Shown here: piece after piece, positions 20,847 to 28,427 of the stretch | Layout: the number at the start of each line of letters is the position of its first letter | How positions within the stretch are numbered: position 1 is the stretch's first letter | NCBI RefSeq assembly: GCF_003386795.1 | Contig: NZ_QTUC01000001.1 | Span: 2,790,001 to 2,854,000 of the forward strand | Length of the DNA: 64,000 nt | Source: Thermasporomyces composti | GTDB taxonomy: Bacteria > Actinomycetota > Actinomycetes > Propionibacteriales > Actinopolymorphaceae | Reading direction: 5' to 3' | Notes under the pieces: model-generated | Told to the model about the DNA's origin: nothing | Database searches by the model: none | Seen by the model: only the letters and a program-made list of their open reading frames with translations | Program-made: the position numbers and the translations under genes

Positions 20847-20912
20847 TCGTGACGAGGACTGAGTGGACGAAAGGACGGATGCGAAGGAAGACGACGTCAG
20901 GTTGTCACGGGG

Positions 20913-21176
20913 TCAGAGTCCGACCGGCACGTCTGCCATGTGAACCCAGAGTTGACGCTGGTGCACGTAGGTGCGCTCCGGCAGCTGCTCCAGAAGCGCG
21001 ATGACTTCGGGACGGGCGCCTTGCGCGCGGGCTGTCGCGACCAACGTCTGGCGGGTCGCCGGTCCGTTGGCGAAGGCGTCGTCGAGAACGTCAAGGATTT
21101 CCACTCGGGTGACGGGCTTGGGGGACGCGACATCGTGGGCGGGGGTTGGAGCGATGTCGGCGGCAGCGGGGCCCAT
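20913..21176 (-). CDS. DUF2795 domain protein
   Basis: 87 residues. The C-terminal 65 (PVTRVEILDVLDDAFANGPATRQTLVATARAQGARPEVIALLEQLP) fit the helical DUF2795 family, often found as small stand-alone actinobacterial proteins of unknown role; the end (ERTYVHQRQLWVHM) would be the last strand. The ATG at 21176 is preceded by AAAGGAGTGTC, a strong ribosome binding site; the longer frame to 21245 is not needed. Monocistronic, convergent with folE. Function unknown. Confidence 0.78.
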   Translation of the reverse strand: MGPAAADIAPTPAHDVASPKPVTRVEILDVLDDAFANGPATRQTLVATARAQGARPEVIALLEQLPERTYVHQRQLWVHMADVPVGL

Positions 21177-21424
21177 GACACTCCTTTCTGTGCGAGGCCG
21201 ACGGTCTCTCCGGCGGCCGGTCGAGGGCTGATGACCCATCCCCACAGGTTCAACGGTTCACCAGTCAGCAGGCTACGGCCAGTAACGGCACATTCGCCGG
21301 CACTCTGGGAAAACTGTGGGCGAGAATTCGCCGAACGTATGAGGTCGCCCCTGTGCGCCGCCCAGCCGTGGTGCCGGGGCACGCGCTCGACCGTCGGGAG
21401 CTGCGTCGTTTCGGGGTGAATCCA

Positions 21425-22651
21425 CTACCGGAGCGCCGAGAGCAGGAGCGGAAGCGACCGTTTGAACTCCCGCTCCCAGTAGGGCCAGGAGTGGGTTCCG
21501 GCCCCGTAGAAGTTCGTCACCAGACGCTTCGCGCCCAGGTCCCGTAGCCGCTGGGCCAGCAGCAGGTTCTCCTGCTCCAGGAGCGTCTCCAGGGCGCTGG
21601 TCCGGTCAGGTGGGTCGAGTGGGCCCGCGTCGCCGTTGCCGCAGGAGAGGTAGACCGGGATGGTCCGGAGCCGCGTGGCGAGGTCGACCGGGTTGTGGGC
21701 GGCCCAGACATGGGCCTGAGCGATCGGATCGCCCCAGAGAGCCAGCGGGTCGTCGACGTATCGGCTGGCGATGTCGAGAACGAGGTCAGAGGCGCCGGGG
21801 GTGTGGACTGTGTCCACGACGCCGCTGTAGGACGCCGCGGCGCGGAACATGCCCGGGTGGCGAGCGGCGTACGACAGGGCTCCGAACCCGCCCATCGACA
21901 AGCCGGCGACGACACGACGGTGGCTGGCGCCGTAGTGACGCTCCACGATCGAGCGCACCTCGCGGAGGTGGAAGGTCTCCCACGCCGGCGGGCCGCCGTG
22001 CCCGTCGTTCCACCAGTCGCTGTAGAAGCCGGCGTTACCCGCCTCTGGCATGACGACGAGGACGTCTCGCAACGCGGGGATCGAGGTGATGTCCGCCAGG
22101 GTGGTCCAGCTGGTGTAGTCGCCGCAGCAGCCGTGCAGCAGGTAGAGGACGGGCCAGCGCTGGCCAGGTCGGCGTTCCCGCCAGCCGTCTGGGATCAGCA
22201 GCCGGACCTTGGCCGTGGTGCCGAGGGCGGGGGACTGGATGGTGAGGTCGAGCTGGCGAGACGCGACCCATTCCTCCGCCACCACGCGGGCACGGCCCAC
22301 GCGGGACGCGTCGGCCGGCTCGCCGCTCGGCGGCGTGGCCGCACGGGCGGGCTGCGTCACGCCCAGCAGGCCGGCGATGAGCAGGAGGACCAGCAGCCCA
22401 ACGGCGAGGATGCTCCGCCGTGAGGCGGGTTCGCGTGTCGCGGTCCGCGACCCGGCGACGACGGCGGCTGCCGCCGGGTGATGGGGGGTTGGGCGTGGTG
22501 GGCTGGGAGGGTCGGGGGCGACGAGGCGCCCGCGGGCAGGAAGACCACCGAACGAAAGACCACCGGATGAAAGAATGGCGCCGGTGCGGGTTGAGCCTGA
22601 GACCGTCGGGTGATGTCGCGGAAGGCGGCGGATGACGCGGACACGGCGCAT
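21425..22651 (-). CDS. Secreted or membrane-anchored alpha/beta hydrolase (antigen 85/esterase D-like)
   Basis: 408 residues as started at 22651. An unusually long Pro/Arg-rich head (about 75 residues) precedes one hydrophobic segment (ILAVGLLVLLLIAGLLG) ending in QPARA, like a signal peptide or anchor. The hydrolase domain has the oxyanion region VLYLLHGCCGDYTSW, nucleophile elbow GLSMGGFGAL and terminal His in GAGTHSWPYWER. This matches the esterase family of antigen 85 mycolyltransferases and related putative esterases. The ATG at 22651 has a good GGAGG site five bases upstream, so the long head is probably real, although no methionine lies nearer the membrane segment. Substrate unknown. 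Confidence 0.8.
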   Translation of the reverse strand: MRRVRVIRRLPRHHPTVSGSTRTGAILSSGGLSFGGLPARGRLVAPDPPSPPRPTPHHPAAAAVVAGSRTATREPASRRSILAVGLLVLLLIAGLLGVTQPARAATPPSGEPADASRVGRARVVAEEWVASRQLDLTIQSPALGTTAKVRLLIPDGWRERRPGQRWPVLYLLHGCCGDYTSWTTLADITSIPALRDVLVVMPEAGNAGFYSDWWNDGHGGPPAWETFHLREVRSIVERHYGASHRRVVAGLSMGGFGALSYAARHPGMFRAAASYSGVVDTVHTPGASDLVLDIASRYVDDPLALWGDPIAQAHVWAAHNPVDLATRLRTIPVYLSCGNGDAGPLDPPDRTSALETLLEQENLLLAQRLRDLGAKRLVTNFYGAGTHSWPYWEREFKRSLPLLLSALR

Positions 22652-23030
22652 GCGAACCTCCGGTGCCGACGGTCCCGGTACGATCCGCCTCCCCGCGGGT
22701 CAGCGTCGCCCACGCGGGTGTCGAGTGGCGCACGACGACGGGCCGCTCGACGGGCTAGCGGCTGGAGGCTGGCACGCGAGGAAGGCGTTCCTGGTCAGCC
22801 TTGGGTCACTGATCAGCCCTCGTGGCCAGTGACGATCGTCGAGCGTCGGTGGCGCGTCAAGGCGGTTGGCCGCCCGATGACGCGACGGATCCGGAATCGG
22901 CCGGACCTCCGGGGAGCGGGCCAGAGGGGACTGGGGTCGACGGAGCACGTGGTCTGGCGCTGGCACGGCGACGGCGGACAGGCGGACCGCCGGTCAGAGC
23001 AACCGCCCTGGGGAGAAGGGACATCGGACT
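22652..23030. other. 379-bp divergent intergenic region
   Basis: Lies between the minus-strand esterase and folP. Open frames here are Arg/Pro-rich shadow frames without motifs. The end carries the folP ribosome binding site (GGGAGAAGGG). No gene is supported; promoters for both neighbours are expected. Confidence 0.35.
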
Positions 23031-23921
23031 GTGCAGGGTGTACCGACGCGGTATCTCGCCGGGTTTCCCACGCCCGAACGCGCGCTGGTCATGGGTGTGC
23101 TCAACGTCACGCCGGATTCCTTCTCCGACGGCGGCCAGTGGTTCGAGCCGGACCGTGCGATCGCTCACGGCGCCGAGCTGCTCGCGGAGGGGGCCGACCT
23201 CGTCGACGTCGGTGGTGAGTCGACGCGCCCGGGTGCGCAGCGGCCGTCGGAGGAGGAAGAGCTGCGTCGCGTCCTCCCCGTGGTCCGGGCCCTCGCGGCC
23301 GACGGCGCGCTCGTGTCGATCGACACCATGCGGGCGAATGTCGCACGTGCCGCGGTCGACGCGGGGGCGGTCATGGTCAACGACGTCTCGGGTGGTCTCG
23401 CCGACCCGGAGATGCTGCCTTTCGTGGCCTCGGCTGGAGTCGGCTACATCTGCATGCACTGGCGAGGGCATTCCGACCAGATGCAGTCGCGGGCGGTGTA
23501 CACCGACGTGGTGGCCGAGGTGCTCGCCGAGCTTCAGGCGCGCGTGGAGGCCGCCCTCGCGGCCGGGATCGCGCCGGATCGGATCGCGATCGATCCCGGT
23601 CTGGGTTTCGCCAAGACGGGAGAGCACAACTGGGCGCTGCTCGGTGCGCTCGACCGGTTCACCGCGCTCGGCTATCCCGTCCTCGTCGCGGCGTCCCGTA
23701 AGACCTTTCTCGGCACTCTGCTGGCCGACCCGGCGACCGGCCAGCCTCGCCGCACCCTCGAGCGCGACGACGCCTCGGCCGCGCTGGCCGCGCTGGCCGC
23801 TCGGGCCGGCGCCTGGTGCATCCGCGCGCATGCGGTCCGGCCCACGCTCGACGCGGTCAAGGTGGCGGCGCGGTTCGCTGCGGCCGAGCGCGCCGCGGCC
23901 CAGGCTGAGGTCGACGGGTGA
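23031..23921 (+). CDS. folP: Dihydropteroate synthase
   Basis: 296 residues. Joins p-aminobenzoate to dihydropterin pyrophosphate; the sulfonamide target. Signature VMGVLNVTPDSFSDGGQW near residue 22, LVDVGGESTRPGAQ near residue 60, VSIDTMRANVA and VMVNDVSGG, then DPGLGFAKTGEHNW and LVAASRKTFLG, all in order of the TIM barrel. The GTG at 23031 is preceded by GGGAGAAGGG. Not directly joined to folB (232 bp gap), so folBK may have their own promoter. Full length with no missing loop. Confidence 0.95.
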   Translation: MQGVPTRYLAGFPTPERALVMGVLNVTPDSFSDGGQWFEPDRAIAHGAELLAEGADLVDVGGESTRPGAQRPSEEEELRRVLPVVRALAADGALVSIDTMRANVARAAVDAGAVMVNDVSGGLADPEMLPFVASAGVGYICMHWRGHSDQMQSRAVYTDVVAEVLAELQARVEAALAAGIAPDRIAIDPGLGFAKTGEHNWALLGALDRFTALGYPVLVAASRKTFLGTLLADPATGQPRRTLERDDASAALAALAARAGAWCIRAHAVRPTLDAVKVAARFAAAERAAAQAEVDG

Positions 23922-24153
23922 CAAATCGGCCAAGCCGGCGTGGTCTGTGGGTGAAACCTGTCGACCCGGTCCCGTGGTCGCGGGTGCCTCGAATAAGGTG
24001 TGGCGCCCAACCTGTTGAAGACCGCGTGAGACGGGCGATGGGGACAGGGGGGAAGTCCTGCGCCCAGGCGGTAAAGGGGTCCTTGGTTGCGGGCCCGCCC
24101 AAGGCCGCAGGTACTGTCGTGCAGGGGTTGAACGTCAGGGAAGGAGGGCGCCG

Positions 24154-24516
24154 TTGACGGACCGGATCACGATTCGGGGGCTCCGGGTGTTCGGCCACCA
24201 CGGCGTCCACCCGGAGGAACGTTCCCTTGGCCAGACGTTCGTCGTCGACCTCGTGGTGGGCACTGACACGCGCGAGGCCGCGCGGACGGACGATCTCGCC
24301 GCGACCGTCGATTACTCCTCGTTGGTCGACCAGGTGGTCGCGGCCGTGGCCAAGGACCCAGTGAACTTGATCGAGACGGTGGCACAGCGTGTCGCCGATC
24401 TGTGCCTCGACCAGCCCGGTGTGTCGGAGGTCGAGGTGACTGTCCACAAACCGCAGGCGCCAGTCGGCGTACCGCTCGACGACGTCGCCGTCACTATCCA
24501 CCGGAGCCGTACGTGA
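24154..24516 (+). CDS. folB: Dihydroneopterin aldolase
   Basis: 120 residues, the usual size. Converts dihydroneopterin to 6-hydroxymethyl-dihydropterin and glycolaldehyde. Motifs: ITIRGLRVFGHHGVHPEER, TVDYSSLVDQV (catalytic Tyr region), LIETVAQRVADLCL with the pterin-binding Glu, and VHKPQAPVG with the catalytic Lys. TTG start at 24154 with AAGGAGGG upstream. The stop overlaps the folK start as GTGA, so expression is coupled. Confidence 0.93.
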   Translation: MTDRITIRGLRVFGHHGVHPEERSLGQTFVVDLVVGTDTREAARTDDLAATVDYSSLVDQVVAAVAKDPVNLIETVAQRVADLCLDQPGVSEVEVTVHKPQAPVGVPLDDVAVTIHRSRT

Positions 24517-25079
24517 CAGAGACGCCCAACCCGCACATCATCGACGCCGACACCTTGACTGGCGGTCTGCGCCCGATCAGGCGCGTGGTCATCGCGCTGG
24601 GCAGCAACCTGGGCGATCGGGCGGCCACCCTCCAAGGAGCTTTGAACGCGCTCGCGGACACTCCCGGAGTGGACATCGTGGGTGTGTCGCCGGTCTACGA
24701 GACCGCTCCAGTCGACGCTCCGGAGGGGTCCCCCAAGTTCCTCAACGCCGTGGTCGTCGCCGACTCCACACTCCACGCGCGGACGCTGCTGGAGCGTGCG
24801 CTCGCGATCGAGGACGCCTTTGGTCGGGTGCGTACCACGCCGGGCGCGCCACGGACGCTCGACGTCGACCTTCTGGTGGTCGGTGACAAGGTGATCCACG
24901 AGGACGATTTCGTGCTGCCGCATCCCCGGGCGCACGAGCGCGCGTTCGTGCTCGTGCCGTGGGCCCAGGTCGACCCTGATGGCGTGATCCCGGGGCGTGG
25001 CCGGGTCGGGGACTTGGTCCGCTCGGTCGACACCACCTCGGTCACCCGTGTCGCCGACCTCGAACTCAGGCTCGAGTGA
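24513..25079 (+). CDS. folK: 6-hydroxymethyl-7,8-dihydropterin pyrophosphokinase
   Basis: 188 residues. Transfers pyrophosphate from ATP to hydroxymethyl-dihydropterin, giving the FolP substrate. Signature IALGSNLGDRAATLQGAL, VSPVYETAPVDAPEGSPKFLN, FGRVRTTPGAPRTLDVDLLVV (metal-binding DVDLL) and LPHPRAHERAFVLVP are intact. GTG at 24513 overlaps folB by four bases and the stop overlaps the DUF3180 start by four bases, so three genes are translated as a chain. Confidence 0.94.
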   Translation: MTETPNPHIIDADTLTGGLRPIRRVVIALGSNLGDRAATLQGALNALADTPGVDIVGVSPVYETAPVDAPEGSPKFLNAVVVADSTLHARTLLERALAIEDAFGRVRTTPGAPRTLDVDLLVVGDKVIHEDDFVLPHPRAHERAFVLVPWAQVDPDGVIPGRGRVGDLVRSVDTTSVTRVADLELRLE

Positions 25080-25564
25080 GGCCGGTGCGCACGACCCGAG
25101 CGAGGACTCTCGTCGTCCTGTTCCTCCTGGGGGCGGCGGTCGGCTGGAGCGGCGCCGCCATCCTCCAGGCGGCCGGTCTGGGGGTCAGCCGGACGCCCTG
25201 GTCGGCCGCGGGCGGTCTGGTGTTCTTCGCTGCGCTGCTCGGGTCTGGCGCGTGGTACATGTACGACCGGGTGCACCGCAAGCGCCGCCGAGTCGACAGT
25301 CTCACCGCCGTTCGCCTGCTCGCTCTCGCCAAGGCGAGCGCCTTGGTGGGCTCCCTGGTTGCTGGGGTCTACGCCGGTGTGGCGCTGCGCTTCCTACCTG
25401 ACGCGGGCGTCCCGCACATCCGGGACCGAATCATCCGAGCCGCGATCACCGCGGGGTCCGCACTGCTCGTCATGGCCGCGGGGCTGCTGCTGGAGCGGGC
25501 CTGCAAGGTACCCCGGGGGCCGGAGGACGACGACAGCGGTGTGGCGGGTGACGCCGGACCCTGA
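25076..25564 (+). CDS. DUF3180 family membrane protein
   Basis: 162 residues with four hydrophobic helices: TLVVLFLLGAAVGWSGAAIL, AGGLVFFAALLGSGAWYMY, LAKASALVGSLVAGVYAGVAL and AGSALLVMAAGLLLERAC, plus a conserved positively charged loop (RVHRKRRRVDSLTAVRLLALAKAS). This matches DUF3180, almost always found after folK in actinomycetes; its role is unknown. The start could be GTG 25076 (overlapping folK) or GTG 25085. The acidic C-terminal tail is variable. Confidence 0.86.
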   Translation: MRPVRTTRARTLVVLFLLGAAVGWSGAAILQAAGLGVSRTPWSAAGGLVFFAALLGSGAWYMYDRVHRKRRRVDSLTAVRLLALAKASALVGSLVAGVYAGVALRFLPDAGVPHIRDRIIRAAITAGSALLVMAAGLLLERACKVPRGPEDDDSGVAGDAGP

Positions 25565-25760
25565 GCCTCCCGCGGCCGGAGCGATGGCAGCGCCTCCACG
25601 CCGGGGCGTGGTCGCTCACCGTGCTGATCGGCGTGTCGCCGGTGTTTGTGTCCGACCTTGGGTCAAACTTCCTGTATCGCTGCCGGTACTCTGCGTAAGC
25701 GACTCTCCGAAGAACCGGAAGGTCTGGCGGAATCTGGACAACAGCCCATAGCCTCTGCGC

Positions 25761-26600
25761 ATGGCTCGTAGCGGCGATCACCGGATCCGTCACCTTGCCC
25801 GTTGGGTGGCCACGCCTCTCCTCATGCTGGCGGGCGCCCTGGTCGCTTTCGCCGTGTACGAACGCGAGGTCTCCCTCCTGATCACCGCGGCGGTGGGTGC
25901 CCTCGCGGCTGGTGTCATCGCGGTCGTCGTCTTCGACATCGAGCTCATTCGGGCTCGGCGCGCCCACGGTGCCGACCGGGTGGCGCAGGCGCGGGCCTAC
26001 GCCGCGATGTACGCCGCGCACGTGCGCGTGATGGCGGAGGGCTTCGCCCTCGCTGAGCAGCGGCGACGGGCCGCGGAGGAGCAGGCGAGCGAGCAGGCGT
26101 CGCCCGACGAGTCGACGACCGAGGCGTCCACGGAGAGCACCTCCCCGAGCGTCGCGAGCCAACTGGAGCCGGTGGTCCTGGCGATGGCGACCGCAGGCAT
26201 GGCCGAGGACGCGGCGACCGGTAGGCCGTCGGAGGCCGACCCGGCCGACCAGGCGGCCACCTCTCGACCGACCCTCGTCGAGCCGAGCCACCCGCGTCTC
26301 GTCGAAGCCGAGGCGACGTCCGCGGCCGAGGTGGGTGTGCCGGACACCGATCCCGAGCCGGTCGCCAGGCGCGAGGACGAGACCGAGCACGTGGCGATTC
26401 CGATCCGGATGCCCGTCGCCGCGGACGACGACGATGCGGCCGACCTCTGGGACACCTTCGACGCTCCCACTGTCGTCGACCTCATGGCCTGGGAGGTGCG
26501 TGCGCGTCTCGCCGCCGAGGAGGAGCGGGAGCGTCAGGCGCGGTCCACGGGCGGCGCGGAGCCGACGAACGAGTCGCCCGCGAGCGCGGCCGGCGCGTGA
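25761..26600 (+). CDS. Hypothetical protein with two N-terminal membrane helices and acidic tail
   Basis: 279 residues, unrecognised. Two adjacent membrane helices (ATPLLMLAGALVAFAVY and LITAAVGALAAGVIAVVVF) are followed by a helical, Ala/Arg-rich cytosolic stretch (VAQARAYAAMYAAHVRVMAEGFALAEQRRRAAEEQ), probably a coiled coil, then about 110 residues of acidic, Ser/Thr-rich disorder, and a more ordered C-terminal helix (DLWDTFDAPTVVDLMAWEVRARLAAEEERERQ). The C-terminal helix looks like a docking segment. Starts at ATG 25761, 196 bp after the DUF3180 gene, so possibly its own unit. The gene converges with nuoD. Confidence 0.72.
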   Translation: MARSGDHRIRHLARWVATPLLMLAGALVAFAVYEREVSLLITAAVGALAAGVIAVVVFDIELIRARRAHGADRVAQARAYAAMYAAHVRVMAEGFALAEQRRRAAEEQASEQASPDESTTEASTESTSPSVASQLEPVVLAMATAGMAEDAATGRPSEADPADQAATSRPTLVEPSHPRLVEAEATSAAEVGVPDTDPEPVARREDETEHVAIPIRMPVAADDDDAADLWDTFDAPTVVDLMAWEVRARLAAEEERERQARSTGGAEPTNESPASAAGA

Positions 26601-26668
26601 GGCGCTCGATCGCCGCTTCTCGAGCGACCTGTCGCGGGTCGATCGCTCGCGAGGTCTCGAACGCCTTG

Positions 26669-26702
26669 ACTTGTCGATGTCGCCCTACTTGTCGATGTCG
26701 CC
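26669..26702. repeat. 16-bp tandem duplication at the nuoD 3' end
   Basis: ACTTGTCGATGTCGCC occurs at 26669-26684 and 26687-26702. The second copy holds the last codons of nuoD (GDID-Lys, read on the minus strand); the first lies just after the stop, so the end of the gene has been duplicated beyond the stop codon. Confidence 0.6.
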
Positions 26703-27902
26703 GACGACGAAGAACATCGACCCGAGGATGGCCACGAGGTCGGCGACGACGCAGCCGGCCACCAGCCTCGGCAGGACGGCGATGTTGTTGAACGACGGCG
26801 AGCGCAGCTTGAGCCGCCAGGGTGTCTTCTCACCACGCGACACCAAGAAGTACCCGTTGATCCCGAGCGGGCTCTCCGTCCAGCAGTAGGTGTGACCTTC
26901 CGGCACCTTGAGGATCTTGGGAAGCCGGACGTTGACCGGGCCTGGGGGCAAGGAGCGGAGCCGGTCGACACACGCCTCGGCCAGGTCCAAGGAGACGTGC
27001 ACCTGCTCGCGGAGGACGCTGAATCGGGCGAAGCAGTCGCCGTCCGTGTGCGTCACCACGCGACCTGGCTGGCCGGGAGCGAACAGCTCACCGTAGGCGA
27101 GGTAGGGCTCGTCTCGACGCAGGTCCATGTCGACGCCCGACGCGCGAGCGATGGGGCCGGAGACCCCGTAGGCGTGGATGACCTCGGGAGACAGCACGCC
27201 GACGCCGCGTGTCCTGGCCTGGAACGTCTCGTTGTCGAAGATCAGGTCCTCCAGCTCGGGTAGGCGCCGTCGGCAGGCCGCGATCGCCGCCGAGACGCGA
27301 TCGAGCCAGCCGGCCGGCAGGTCCTCCTTCAGGCCGCCCACCCGGTTGAACATGTAGTGCATCCGCCCGCCGGAGACCTCTTCCATGACCTGTTGGAGCG
27401 TCTCCCGCTCGCGGAAGGCGTAGAACATCGGCGTGATCGCGCCGAGCTCGAGCGGATAGCTGCCGAGGAACATCAGGTGATTGAGCACACGGTTGAGCTC
27501 GGCCAGCAGCGTCCGCGCCCAGACGGCGCGCGCCGGCACCTCCAGACCGAGCATCCGCTCCACGGCCAGGACCACGCCCAGCTCGTTGGCGAACGCGGAG
27601 AGCCAGTCGTGGCGGTTGGCCAGCATGATGATCTGGCGGTAGTCGCGGACCTCGAAGAGCTTCTCCGCGCCTCGGTGCATGTAGCCCACGATCGGCTCGC
27701 AGGCGACGATGCGTTCGCCGTCGAGCGTGAGGCGTAGTCGCAGGACGCCGTGCGTGGCGGGGTGCTGCGGTCCGATATTGAGCACCATGTCCTGGGTGGC
27801 CAACTCCTCGCCGCCGCCCCGCTCGTAGGAGTCGGACACCGGGGGGAGGCCCGCCGCGCCCGCCCCGAGACTCACGATCCGCTCCGACGTCACGTGGACC
27901 AT
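26685..27902 (-). CDS. Orphan NADH-quinone oxidoreductase subunit D (49-kDa subunit)
   Basis: 405 residues. Subunit D of complex I lines the quinone cavity with subunit B and descends from the NiFe-hydrogenase large subunit. Family signatures: [16 protein letters not shown] with the quinone-binding His, [12 protein letters not shown] (Arg77, equivalent to bovine NDUFS2 Arg85), [19 protein letters not shown], and the terminal [25 protein letters not shown]. The N-terminus is variable (about 35 residues). No other nuo gene is nearby, so this is a second or detached NuoD of the type seen alone in some actinomycetes. It is divergent from the PH-domain gene across only 36 bp and close to a MidA-type methyltransferase gene. 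Which complex it joins is not visible here. Confidence 0.9.
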   Translation of the reverse strand: MVHVTSERIVSLGAGAAGLPPVSDSYERGGGEELATQDMVLNIGPQHPATHGVLRLRLTLDGERIVACEPIVGYMHRGAEKLFEVRDYRQIIMLANRHDWLSAFANELGVVLAVERMLGLEVPARAVWARTLLAELNRVLNHLMFLGSYPLELGAITPMFYAFRERETLQQVMEEVSGGRMHYMFNRVGGLKEDLPAGWLDRVSAAIAACRRRLPELEDLIFDNETFQARTRGVGVLSPEVIHAYGVSGPIARASGVDMDLRRDEPYLAYGELFAPGQPGRVVTHTDGDCFARFSVLREQVHVSLDLAEACVDRLRSLPPGPVNVRLPKILKVPEGHTYCWTESPLGINGYFLVSRGEKTPWRLKLRSPSFNNIAVLPRLVAGCVVADLVAILGSMFFVVGDIDK

Positions 27903-27920
27903 GCTCGCACAGGGTCACTC

Positions 27921-27928
27921 GATATAGC
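27921..27928. promoter_or_regulatory. Candidate shared -10 box for two divergent genes
   Basis: The 36-bp gap between nuoD (-) and the PH-domain gene (+) contains GATATAGC. Read on the plus strand it offers TATAGC about 11 bases before the ATG at 27939; read on the minus strand, TATATC about 18 bases before the nuoD ATG. Neither start has a clear ribosome binding site, which fits leaderless or near-leaderless transcripts from one symmetric element. Inference from sequence only. Confidence 0.4.
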
Positions 27929-27938
27929 CTCCCTGCTC

Positions 27939-28427
27939 ATGGACAGCTTGTTCGCGCCACCAGGCCAGCGGTGGCAGACCGTCTCGCCCCAGCTTCGCGC
28001 GCTTCGGCGGCTGATCCTCTCGGTGGTGCTCGGGGTCGTCGGCCCGCTGTCCGCGGTTCTCGCTGGCGTCCTCGTCGCGTGGTGGTTGGCGGTCGTGGTC
28101 CTGGCGGTGGCTGTCGTCGTCTTCGCGTGGGGCTGGTGGCTGATCGACCGCAACTGGCGTTCCTGGGGGTACGCCGAACGCGGAGACGACCTCCTGGTGA
28201 CGCACGGCGTGCTGTTCCGGCGGCTCGTCGTCGTCCCGTACGGGCGGATGCAGTTCGTCGACGTGACCGCCGGACCCCTGGAGCGCAGGTTCGGTATCGC
28301 CAAGGTCCAGTTGCACACCGCCACGCCGGCCACCGAGGCCGACATCCCAGGGCTGACGGCGGCGGAGGCCGCGGGTCTGCGGGACCGCTTGGCGGCGTTG
28401 GGCGAGGCGCGGGCGGCGGGTCTATGA
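27939..28427 (+). CDS. bPH2 (DUF304) membrane protein, YdbS-like
   Basis: 162 residues. Two adjacent membrane helices (LILSVVLGVVGPLSAVLAGVLV and LAVVVLAVAVVVFAWGWW) precede a bacterial pleckstrin-homology domain of the DUF304 type: WGYAERGDDLLVTHGVLFRRLVVVPYGRMQFVDVTAGPLERRFG, with the characteristic GRMQ.VDVTAGPLERRFGIAKVQL signature. Members pair with a larger bPH2 protein (YdbT) in many Gram-positives; their role in membrane or cell-wall stress is poorly defined. The next gene overlaps by ATGA. Divergent from nuoD. Confidence 0.86.
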   Translation: MDSLFAPPGQRWQTVSPQLRALRRLILSVVLGVVGPLSAVLAGVLVAWWLAVVVLAVAVVVFAWGWWLIDRNWRSWGYAERGDDLLVTHGVLFRRLVVVPYGRMQFVDVTAGPLERRFGIAKVQLHTATPATEADIPGLTAAEAAGLRDRLAALGEARAAGL

